NCBI RefSeq assembly: GCF_001884065.1 | Contig: NZ_MACH01000054.1 | Coordinates: forward strand, 248,001-312,000 | Direction: 5' to 3' | Source of the DNA: Bacillus proteolyticus | GTDB lineage: Bacteria; Bacillota; Bacilli; Bacillales; Bacillaceae_G | DNA length: 64,000 bases | In this document: positions 16,241-23,464 of the stretch, one piece after another | Position numbering within the stretch: the first letter of the stretch is position 1 | How the letters are laid out: the number at the start of each line of letters is the position of its first letter | Notes under the pieces: model-generated | What the model was told of the DNA's origin: nothing | Databases searched by the model: none | What the model saw: the letters and a program-made list of their open reading frames with translations, nothing else | Translations under genes and position numbers: made by a program

Positions 16241-17338
16241 ATGAAAAAAAATAAAAAAGGGTTATGGGGAATTATCGTTGCAATAGGGTTATTTTTACTG
16301 TCTAAGTTAAAGTGGGTATTTGCCATTTTTAAGTTAGCAAAATTCTCAACAGTATTTAGTATGTTCTTATCGCTTGGGGCATACGCGGTTATATATGGAT
16401 GGAAATTTGGGGTAGCGCTCGTTTATTTGTTGTTTGTTCATGAAATGGGTCATTTATGGGCCGCGAAAAGAAAAGGGATACCAACATCGCCGGCGATCTT
16501 TATTCCATTTATGGGAGCTCTTATTGGCATGAAAGAAATGCCGAAAAATGCAAAAGATGAAGCTTACATCGCCTTTATGGGGCCTCTTTTCGGCTTGCTT
16601 TCATTTTTACCGGCTATTCCACTATATATAATAACGAAAGAGCCATTTTGGGCGCTTATTATTTTGCTTGGAAGTATGATTAATTTCTTTAATTTAATTC
16701 CAGTTTCTCCGTTAGATGGTGGAAGAATAATTTCAGTTGTAAGTACGAAAATTTGGGGAGCAGGGCTAGTTGTACTACTTGGCTATTCTATTTACTTCAA
16801 AAGTATTTTAGGTGGATTTATTGTTATTATCGGTTGTATGGAATTGTATAGAGTAATAAAGAGAGATGAACCGATTAAGGAATTAGGATATAAAATCGAT
16901 GGAATGAAAGAATATGTTTCTAGGCTTGAAGAGGAATTAAAAGAAACTGGTGCGGTGCATCGCACTATTTATATGATTCATCATGAGATGAATGTATTAA
17001 GACAAAGAGAGCGTGAGAAAGAATTAAAAACAGAAGAAATTCAAAAAATCGAAGTGCTAGAATACCTTTTACCAAAGTTTGAGCCGCTTGATTATGTCCC
17101 ATATGAAGATGAAAAAGATGAGTATACAATTCATATAAGAGAAGCATTTGAAGTGTCGGAAAGAAAATTAAATGAATGGGAAATAGAAAAGGAACAACAA
17201 GAAAATTATTATAAAGTTGATACGAAAACAAAATGGACAGTTTTTGCTTGTTATATCGGATTAATGGCTATACTCGGTTATACAGCTTATGAAGGTTATA
17301 TTGTTTTACAAGAGCATTTACCAAAGAGAAGTTTGTAG
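16241..17338 (+). CDS. Site-2-protease-like membrane metalloprotease (M50)
   Basis: The protein has 365 residues. The zinc motif HEMGH (residues 67-71) lies in a membrane helix, and the second motif SPLDGGR (Asp 159) supplies the third ligand, both as in M50 proteases. A coiled-coil cytosolic part (about 215-330, KEYVSRLEEELKETG and NEWEIEKEQQENYYKV) and a final membrane helix follow. M50 enzymes cleave within the membrane to release regulators such as anti-sigma factors. No sigma or anti-sigma gene is nearby, so the substrate is unknown. The helical extension is unlike SpoIVFB or RasP and may be a substrate filter. Confidence 0.88.
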   Translation: MKKNKKGLWGIIVAIGLFLLSKLKWVFAIFKLAKFSTVFSMFLSLGAYAVIYGWKFGVALVYLLFVHEMGHLWAAKRKGIPTSPAIFIPFMGALIGMKEMPKNAKDEAYIAFMGPLFGLLSFLPAIPLYIITKEPFWALIILLGSMINFFNLIPVSPLDGGRIISVVSTKIWGAGLVVLLGYSIYFKSILGGFIVIIGCMELYRVIKRDEPIKELGYKIDGMKEYVSRLEEELKETGAVHRTIYMIHHEMNVLRQREREKELKTEEIQKIEVLEYLLPKFEPLDYVPYEDEKDEYTIHIREAFEVSERKLNEWEIEKEQQENYYKVDTKTKWTVFACYIGLMAILGYTAYEGYIVLQEHLPKRSL

Positions 17339-17452
17339 AAAAATAGTGTCGAAATGACAAGAAGGATTTAAACAGGAATTACATTTCTGCGAGAGAATGT
17401 TACAAGTGTAACAGTACATTGTAATATTCATAGTAGAAAAGGAGTTCTGTAT

Positions 17453-17971
17453 ATGAAGAAATTGTTAAGTGTATTGGTAACTATTACTGTAATGGCAATA
17501 GCGAGCTATAGTCTTACGAAAGTACTACTGTATTATGCGAATAAGTCTGCTGGAGTAAATACAGTAGCACAAATAGAAGATGTGCAAGAGAAGAAGAAGA
17601 CACTCGAGTTTGTTCGTACGACGCATGAAAGTTATAATAATTTCTTGAACTATGGTAAGGCAGAGGAATACACAGATGGGGATTGGAAACATTTTAAACA
17701 ATGGTTTCAAGAGCAAGAACCTTCTTTAAAAAATATACATAAAGAAATAAAAAATGAAAAAATAAAACGTGATGTGAATAGAAGTTATGAAATTGTAAAA
17801 AAAGGTGTGGAGCTTCATAATATTGAGTATGTAGTCTATGCTCATCGCGTATATCATGACTTGGATATACTTGTAAATAAATATAAAGGTGAAACGAATG
17901 TGTGGGGGTATACCGAGTTTGGAGATGGGCAGAATATACAAGTAATTGAACAAGCGATACAAACGAAGTAG
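17453..17971 (+). CDS. Exported or membrane-anchored protein, unknown function
   Basis: The protein has 172 residues, starting behind AAAGGAGTTCTGTAT. An N-terminal hydrophobic helix (LLSVLVTITVMAIASYS) acts as signal or anchor. The remainder is a helical, charged extracytoplasmic domain with many aromatic residues (DWKHFKQWFQEQEPSLKN, YVVYAHRVYHDLDIL). I recognise no domain. A hairpin with an eight-T run ends the unit. It could be transcribed with the M50 gene 115 bases upstream, as no terminator separates them. Confidence 0.7.
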   Translation: MKKLLSVLVTITVMAIASYSLTKVLLYYANKSAGVNTVAQIEDVQEKKKTLEFVRTTHESYNNFLNYGKAEEYTDGDWKHFKQWFQEQEPSLKNIHKEIKNEKIKRDVNRSYEIVKKGVELHNIEYVVYAHRVYHDLDILVNKYKGETNVWGYTEFGDGQNIQVIEQAIQTK

Positions 17972-17975
17972 TAGG

Positions 17976-18004
17976 CTAGCTAGAATTCTAGTTAGTTTTT
18001 TTTT
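17976..18004 (+). terminator. Terminator after the 17453 gene
   Basis: CTAGCTAGAA/TTCTAGTTAG is followed by a long T-run (17996-18004). Confidence 0.8.
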
Positions 18005-18085
18005 GAGCACTATTAATGATGGCTAATTAAAATTTACTTAATATGTGCATTGTTCATATATTTTTCACAAAAACACCATGCCAAT

Positions 18086-18101
18086 AGTGATTAAAATCAC
18101 A
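18086..18101 (+). promoter_or_regulatory. Fnr/Crp-type box upstream of hmp
   Basis: AGTGA-TTAAAA-TCACA matches nine of ten fixed bases of TGTGA-N6-TCACA. A site centred at -41.5 would place the transcription start near 18135, with TAAACT at 18123-18128 as a plausible -10. This is the class II Fnr activation geometry. Confidence 0.65.
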
Positions 18102-18162
18102 ATATGTATTATACAATTCAGTTAAACTAAAATCAGTTAAAGAAATAGAGGAGTGGGATACA

Positions 18163-19371
18163 ATGTTAAGTGCAAAAACAATTGAAATCGTAAAATCAAC
18201 AGTACCGTTATTACAGGAAAAAGGCGTTGAAATTACAACGAGATTTTATCAAATTTTATTTTCGGAACATCCGGAGTTATTGAATATTTTCAACCATACG
18301 AATCAGAAAAAGGGAAGACAACAACAAGCATTAGCAAATGCGGTTTATGCAGCTGCAATGTACATTGATAATTTAGAGGCTATTATTCCAGTTGTAAAAC
18401 AAATAGGTCATAAGCATAGAAGTTTAGGTATTAAAGCAGAGCATTATCCAATAGTAGGTACATGCTTACTACGAGCGATTAAAGAGGTCGCAGGCGCACC
18501 AGACGAAGTTTTAAATGCATGGGGAGAAGCGTATGGCGTCATTGCTGATGCATTCATTAGCATTGAAGCGGATATGTATGAAGAAGCTGCACATAAAGAA
18601 GGTGGATGGAAAGATTTCCGCAACTTTGTGATTGTTAAAAAGGTGAAGGAAAGTGACGTTATTACATCATTTTATTTAAAACCTGAAGATGGCGGGAAAG
18701 TTTCATCATTCATCCCAGGACAATATGTAACGATTCAAATAAATATTGAAGGTGAAACATATACGCATAATCGTCAATATAGCCTATCTGATGCTCCTGG
18801 AAAAGAATACTATCGCATTAGTGTAAAGAAAGAAAAAGGTGTAGATACACCAGATGGTAAAGTATCTAATTACTTACATGATCATGTAGGAGAAGGAGAT
18901 GTCTTACCAGTAAGTGCACCAGCGGGAGATTTCGTGTTAAATATGGAGTCAACATTACCTGTTGTATTAATTAGTGGTGGAGTAGGTATTACACCGATGA
19001 TGAGTATGTTAAATACGCTAATCGAACAAGAATCAAAGCGTAATGTATGCTTTGTTCATGCGGCGATAAATAGTAATACACATGCGATGAAAGAGCATGT
19101 TGAGACAGTAGAAAAAGAGTATGAACAAGTGAAAGCATATACTTGCTACTCTTCACCGACAGAGCAAGATGTGGAAATGAAGAATTTTGACAAAGAAGGA
19201 TTCATTGAACGTGGATGGTTACAAACTATTATTCCAACAATTGAAGCAGAATTTTATTTCTGTGGCCCAGTACCATTTATGAAGCATATAAATGCTGCAT
19301 TAATTGATTTGGGTGTTAAACAAGAGAACATTCATTATGAATTTTTCGGTCCTGCAGCAAGCTTACAATAG
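18163..19371 (+). CDS. hmp: Flavohaemoglobin (nitric oxide dioxygenase)
   Basis: The protein has 402 residues. The globin domain (1-140) has the proximal haem His 85 in IGHKHRSLGI, and Tyr 29 and Gln 53 of the distal pocket. The FAD domain follows with RQYSLSDAP, and then the NAD(P) domain with ISGGVGITPMMSML and the C-terminal EFYFCGPVPFM and FFGPAASL. It converts NO and O2 to nitrate using NAD(P)H, protecting against nitrosative stress. The Fnr-type box upstream suggests oxygen-limitation control; ResDE, which controls hmp in B. subtilis, is encoded at 46521-49012. It is convergent with a Crp/Fnr-type regulator. Confidence 0.96.
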   Translation: MLSAKTIEIVKSTVPLLQEKGVEITTRFYQILFSEHPELLNIFNHTNQKKGRQQQALANAVYAAAMYIDNLEAIIPVVKQIGHKHRSLGIKAEHYPIVGTCLLRAIKEVAGAPDEVLNAWGEAYGVIADAFISIEADMYEEAAHKEGGWKDFRNFVIVKKVKESDVITSFYLKPEDGGKVSSFIPGQYVTIQINIEGETYTHNRQYSLSDAPGKEYYRISVKKEKGVDTPDGKVSNYLHDHVGEGDVLPVSAPAGDFVLNMESTLPVVLISGGVGITPMMSMLNTLIEQESKRNVCFVHAAINSNTHAMKEHVETVEKEYEQVKAYTCYSSPTEQDVEMKNFDKEGFIERGWLQTIIPTIEAEFYFCGPVPFMKHINAALIDLGVKQENIHYEFFGPAASLQ

Positions 19372-19383
19372 ATTAACGTTGCT

Positions 19384-19423
19384 AAGCAAAAAACGAGGTA
19401 TTATTTTACCTCGTTTTTTGCTT
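19384..19423. terminator. Bidirectional terminator between hmp and the regulator
   Basis: AAGCAAAAAACGAGGTA and TACCTCGTTTTTTGCTT are complementary, with A/T-rich flanks. It overlaps the 3' end of the minus-strand gene. Confidence 0.85.
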
Positions 19424-19913
19424 GTTCTCTTAATAAGCGATTTACTGTTTCGCGGCGTACACCTATAAGTTGACCAATTTCAGTTTGTGTTAATATTTCA
19501 TAAATAGGAATGTCACCTAAATATAAGGTGAACCACTCTTGTAAACGATGAAGGCGCTCTTTAGGAGAGACAGTTGTCAATTGATCGATACGCTGTTGCA
19601 TCATTCTTAATTTCGATTGTAATTGCGTAGCGATATTTTCATACGATGCAGGATTTTCCTGAAGTTGACCGTACCATTCATTGCTAATTATAGGCTCAAC
19701 TTCTGTTTTCATTAAAGCGATAGCTGTACCGTGATATTCCTTCGGTGAAATTAAAGAATGGTGAGGTATCGTTTCACCAGGAACGATAATATTAAATAAA
19801 AATGGTGTTCCGTCTGCTTCTAACCGAATAACTTTTAATAAACCTGTTTTTATAAAATATAATGGACCGTCCTCACCTTGACGGAATAATACATCTCCCT
19901 TATGTAGAATCAA
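19401..19913 (-). CDS. Crp/Fnr family transcriptional regulator, short form
   Basis: The protein has 170 residues from the TTG at 19913 behind GGGGGCTAACA. The N-terminal cyclic-nucleotide-binding-like fold begins directly at GDVLFRQGEDG, and KVIRLEADGTPFLFNIIVPGE follows. A helical dimer segment (LRMMQQRIDQLTTV) leads to the winged HTH, LTQTEIGQLIGVRRETVNRLL. Typical members are about 220-230 residues, so this one lacks the usual first strands. There is no Cys cluster for an Fe-S centre, so it is not a classical Fnr. It lies convergent with hmp and could act on nitrosative-stress genes, but that is only suggested by position. Confidence 0.85.
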   Translation of the reverse strand: MILHKGDVLFRQGEDGPLYFIKTGLLKVIRLEADGTPFLFNIIVPGETIPHHSLISPKEYHGTAIALMKTEVEPIISNEWYGQLQENPASYENIATQLQSKLRMMQQRIDQLTTVSPKERLHRLQEWFTLYLGDIPIYEILTQTEIGQLIGVRRETVNRLLREQAKNEVK

Positions 19914-20083
19914 TGTTAGCCCCCCATTAAAACATTTCTATTTCTTATATTTTAGCGTATATGTATCAAGACAATATGCTTTTTAAACAGCAATTTCATT
20001 GACGAAATGTATGCTATTACAGTAGTATACTATTTAGTGTGTAATAGTACTAGCAATGAATACGCTGTAGGGGGTTTAGTATA

Positions 20084-20311
20084 TTGTTAGATGCGATGAA
20101 GATGACGGATATGAGAATTCCGGCGAATGCTACCATTCATGTAGAAGAGATGAATGGTGGAGTCGTTTTATCCGTTGAAATAGACGGCCAAATTATTTAT
20201 ACGATGGCTTATGATGAAGAAACAGATAGTTATGCTGAATTATATGATCGAAATGATAAGAGGGCGTGCCAAGTACATGAAGACTTTATGGGATGGTCAC
20301 TTCTTCACTAA
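20084..20311 (+). CDS. Small acidic protein, unknown function
   Basis: The protein has 75 residues from TTG 20084 behind AGGGGGTTTAGTATA; ATG 20096 is an alternative start. The sequence forms an apparent beta-rich fold (ATIHVEEMNGGVVLSVEID, IYTMAYDEETDSYAELYD) with one Cys and no membrane segment. A good terminator follows. No family recognised. Confidence 0.65.
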   Translation: MLDAMKMTDMRIPANATIHVEEMNGGVVLSVEIDGQIIYTMAYDEETDSYAELYDRNDKRACQVHEDFMGWSLLH

Positions 20312-20338
20312 AAAGATGTCAATATGACATCTTTTTTT
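20310..20338 (+). terminator. Terminator after the 20084 gene
   Basis: AAAAAGATGTCA and TGACATCTTTTTT form the stem with a tight loop. Confidence 0.8.
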
Positions 20339-20484
20339 ATTGAATCGATAGATTATACAAAGAAATGAAATATAAGGATAAAATTTGTAATAAATGATTT
20401 TGCATTGTTAGCACTTTGTAACTGCATGCGACCTGTTTTTTCGCTATCATAAAGATAACAGTCGTAGCTATAGGAGTGATCAAC

Positions 20485-20577
20485 TTGAAGAAAGTACATA
20501 TTTCAAATTTTATGCTATTAAGTGTTTGTTTAGTTTTATTTGTTCTCCTAGGAGCCTTTTTATATTCATGTGTATAA
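20485..20577 (+). CDS. Putative 30-residue membrane peptide
   Basis: TTG 20485 follows TAGGAGTGATCAAC. The reading frame gives a basic start (LKKVHISNF), one hydrophobic helix (MLLSVCLVLFVLLGAFLYS) and ends CV before TAA 20575. The layout matches known single-span small membrane proteins. There is no homology evidence, and the ribosome site is the only supporting signal. Confidence 0.4.
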   Translation: MKKVHISNFMLLSVCLVLFVLLGAFLYSCV

Positions 20578-20582
20578 GAAAA

Positions 20583-20605
20583 AACGCATTCTAGAAAGAA
20601 CGCGT
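20583..20605 (-). terminator. Weak terminator of the TauE/SafE gene
   Basis: On the minus strand AACGC and GCGTT arms are followed by TTTTCT. The stem is imperfect. Confidence 0.45.
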
Positions 20606-21405
20606 TATAAAAATGAAGTAATGATTAATCTAGTTCCAAGAATAATTAATGTGATACGTAATAAATTAATTACGGCATTACCACTTAATTTTGTGTTAAT
20701 ATAAGCCCCGATTTTTCCGCCAATCCATGCACCAGGAATCAAAATTAATGCATAGATCCAGCTAACATTTCCAAGGGAGATGTGAGTTGCAGAACTTACA
20801 ATTGCTGATAAAAATACGATAAACATCGAAGTTGCTACAGCAATGTGTGCTGGGAACGCAAAAAGGAGCATCATCGCTGGCACAAGTAAGGCGCCACCAC
20901 CGATTCCGAATAATCCGGATATAAATCCAACTATAAAGGCGATAAAGATAGCGAGAAATGGTGGGAATTGATAGTCTACAGTATTTCCTTCTTTATCTGT
21001 AAAAGATCGTTTAATTACAGTCATATTTGATAAGGAAAGAGGTTTCAATTTGTCCCGTAACATAAGAAGAATGGAGACGAATATAAGAAAAATCCCAAAG
21101 TATAAAGAAAATGTATCTTGGTTTAAAAATTTGTTTGCCCATGACCCGATAATACCACCAGGGCCACTCCCGATAAATAAAATAAGTCCACTTTTATAAT
21201 CTACCCGTTTATGTTTCATGTATGTAAGGGTAGAAGACAGCCCTGTAAAAACGACTGTTACCATAGAAGTTCCTACTGCGAGTTGTGGTGATAAACTGTG
21301 TAATCCAATTAATAACGGAACGATAATAATTCCGCCCCCAAGCCCTACTAGGCTCCCGACTGTCCCGGCGATTAATCCGATGAAAAGTAACATGATGTAT
21401 TCCAA
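20605..21405 (-). CDS. TauE/SafE family sulfite/anion permease
   Basis: The protein has 266 residues from the TTG at 21405, nine bases behind GAGGAG; ATG 21393 is an alternative and the longest frame begins at 21450. The two-repeat TauE architecture is clear: GLIAGTVGSLVGLGGGIIIVP in the first half and FIVGFISGLFGIGGGALLVP in the second, with about eight membrane helices. Members export sulfite or sulfoacetate or transport other anions. The substrate is unknown. It is separated from the pit pair by a strong bidirectional hairpin. Confidence 0.88.
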   Translation of the reverse strand: MEYIMLLFIGLIAGTVGSLVGLGGGIIIVPLLIGLHSLSPQLAVGTSMVTVVFTGLSSTLTYMKHKRVDYKSGLILFIGSGPGGIIGSWANKFLNQDTFSLYFGIFLIFVSILLMLRDKLKPLSLSNMTVIKRSFTDKEGNTVDYQFPPFLAIFIAFIVGFISGLFGIGGGALLVPAMMLLFAFPAHIAVATSMFIVFLSAIVSSATHISLGNVSWIYALILIPGAWIGGKIGAYINTKLSGNAVINLLRITLIILGTRLIITSFL

Positions 21406-21481
21406 AATTGCCAACTCCTCTATATAACTTATCCAACAATCATTATACACGCTTTTTAATAAGAAATAGACTTGTTCACAA

Positions 21482-21520
21482 AAAAGTCGTCTTCCTGGAA
21501 AAATAAGGAAGACGACTTTT
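21482..21520. terminator. Strong hairpin terminator after pit
   Basis: AAAAGTCGTCTTCCT and AGGAAGACGACTTTT are perfect 15-base arms. It ends the minus-strand pit transcript. Confidence 0.85.
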
Positions 21521-21522
21521 GA

Positions 21523-22521
21523 TTAAAAGATTAAGTGTAATAAGTAGTAAAATAACGCAGCTAAAGAAGCTGAAATAGGAAGTGTAATTACCCATGTAAT
21601 TAACATGCGTTTTGCAGTTCCCCATTTTACACCTTTCACACGATGTGAAGCACCAACTCCTAAAATAGAAGAAGAGATAACGTGCGTTGTACTAACCGGT
21701 AAGTGAATGAATGTTGCACCGAAAATAACAAGTGATGATGATAAATCGGCAGCTACACCATTTACAGGACGAATTTTCATAATTTGTCCACCGACAGTTT
21801 TAATAATTTTCCACCCACCGACAGAAGTACCAAGCCCCATTGCAGTTGCACAAGCTAATTGTACCCAGAAAGGGATGTCGTCAGAAGTATGATAGTTATT
21901 GGCCATAAGAGCCATCGTAATGATTCCCATTGCTTTTTGTGCATCATTCGTACCGTGTGTAAAAGCTTGTAATGCTGCAGTGAAGATCTGGAATATACGG
22001 AAGTTTTTGTTCGTTTTCGTTAAGTTAAAGTTTTTAAAGACGACTTTAAAAATACTATATACGATATAACCAATAACAAAAGCGATAATCGGTGAAATGA
22101 TTAAAGCTTCAAGAATTTTTATAAACCCTTTATAGTTTAATGCGTTAACACCAGCAGCAGCAATTGCTGCACCAGCGATTGCGCCAATGATTGCATGCGA
22201 AGAACTACTTGGAATACCATAGTACCAAGTGATTAAATTCCAAGCTATTGCCGCAAGCAAAGCAGCTAAAATTACAAGAGAACCATTAGGTAAAGCAAAT
22301 GGGTCAACGATATCTTTTGTAATAGTTTTTGCTACACCTGTAAATGTCATCGCACCTAAAAAGTTCATAAGAGCTGCCATAATAATTGCATGTCTAGGCT
22401 TTAGAGCTTTCGTTGAAACAGCCGTTGCAATAGCGTTTGCTGTATCGTGAAATCCATTGATAAAGTCAAAAGCTAAAGCGCAAATGACTACTAAAACGGT
22501 CAGTATCAAGAGTGTATCCAT
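21523..22521 (-). CDS. pit: Low-affinity inorganic phosphate transporter (PiT family)
   Basis: The protein has 332 residues from ATG 22521, seven bases behind AAGGAG. Signature repeats FDFINGFHDTANAIAT near the N-terminus and QAFTHGTNDAQKAMG in the second half are the PiT substrate motifs, with GxPSSSSHA and PVSTTHVISSSILG typical of the family. It imports phosphate (often as metal phosphate) with H+ or Na+. It follows the DUF47/PhoU-like gene by 11 bases, matching ykaA-ykaB of B. subtilis. Confidence 0.94.
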   Translation of the reverse strand: MDTLLILTVLVVICALAFDFINGFHDTANAIATAVSTKALKPRHAIIMAALMNFLGAMTFTGVAKTITKDIVDPFALPNGSLVILAALLAAIAWNLITWYYGIPSSSSHAIIGAIAGAAIAAAGVNALNYKGFIKILEALIISPIIAFVIGYIVYSIFKVVFKNFNLTKTNKNFRIFQIFTAALQAFTHGTNDAQKAMGIITMALMANNYHTSDDIPFWVQLACATAMGLGTSVGGWKIIKTVGGQIMKIRPVNGVAADLSSSLVIFGATFIHLPVSTTHVISSSILGVGASHRVKGVKWGTAKRMLITWVITLPISASLAALFYYLLHLIF

Positions 22522-22532
22522 GATCAAACTCC

Positions 22533-23153
22533 TTACGCGTTCTTCATAATGATTGTTTCTAATACGTTTGCAACGCTTTGACAGCTATCAGCTACTTCTT
22601 CAAGCTCTTCGTAAATCTCTTTAAATTGAATAATTTTAATCGGATCTTTCTCACGAGAGAATAAGTGCTTAATCGCATGACGGCGAATATCATCACATTG
22701 TGATTCGTAATCCTTAATCTTAATCGCATTTGTACGAATATCGACTAATTTCTTTTTAGACAGTAATTCAACAGAGTTTGCAATTTCAATCGCACATTGA
22801 TTAATTGCTTCTACGAATTTAATCATGTATTCATCAGCTTCTGTAATAGAATACATTTCGAATAGACCAGCACTATGATCTAATCCGTCTAATACATCAT
22901 CCATACTCATTGCAAGCTGTAGGATGTCTTCACGTTCAATAGGAGTAATAAACGCTTTGTTTAGCTCCATAATGATTTCGTGAATAAATGAGTCACCTTT
23001 TGACTCATACTCTTTCATGCGCATAGAAAACTCTTTTAAATCGCTAGCATTTTTAATTTTATACTCCACGAAAAACTGCGCGCCTTCTTTTAAATTTTCG
23101 GAAACATTCATTAGCATTTCAGAAAATTTATCTTTTTTTGATTTAAAGACCAT
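22533..23153 (-). CDS. DUF47 family PhoU-like protein (YkaA-like)
   Basis: The protein has 206 residues, all helical, with the E/DxxxD metal-cluster repeats of PhoU-like proteins (MKEYESKGDSFIHEI and IKDYESQCDDIRRHA). DUF47 proteins sit next to Pit transporters and are thought to regulate them. Here the gene is first in a two-gene operon with pit (11-base gap), which supports that role. The start is ATG 23153; the segment before it is AT-rich. Confidence 0.92.
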   Translation of the reverse strand: MVFKSKKDKFSEMLMNVSENLKEGAQFFVEYKIKNASDLKEFSMRMKEYESKGDSFIHEIIMELNKAFITPIEREDILQLAMSMDDVLDGLDHSAGLFEMYSITEADEYMIKFVEAINQCAIEIANSVELLSKKKLVDIRTNAIKIKDYESQCDDIRRHAIKHLFSREKDPIKIIQFKEIYEELEEVADSCQSVANVLETIIMKNA

Positions 23154-23364
23154 TATTAGTTACCCCCACAAAAGTAATATATGTAAAATATATTGGCTAG
23201 TCAATTCTAACAAAAAACTGTCGTTTTTTAAAACATTTTATCGAAAAGTTTACAAAAACTTAACATAACTCACATTGTTGCATTAATAATATCAATACTA
23301 ATGGTGAATATCTTACTTGTAGAATGTCCTTTTCTTGTAAAAAGTATGAATGTGAAAGAAAAGC

Positions 23365-23394
23365 TTTACACTATAGGAAAGACTACGTTATTAT
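23365..23394 (+). promoter_or_regulatory. Possible promoter of the penicillin-binding protein gene
   Basis: TTTACA (23365-23370) and TATTAT (23389-23394) are 18 bases apart. An imperfect hairpin AAAAGGA/TCCTTTT (about 23403-23430) follows in the leader. Confidence 0.45.
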
Positions 23395-23464
23395 AATAAA
23401 TTTAAAAGGAGGTATATTCTTCCTTTTAAAAAGAAGCGTGTAAACAAACGAAGGAAGTGAACGA

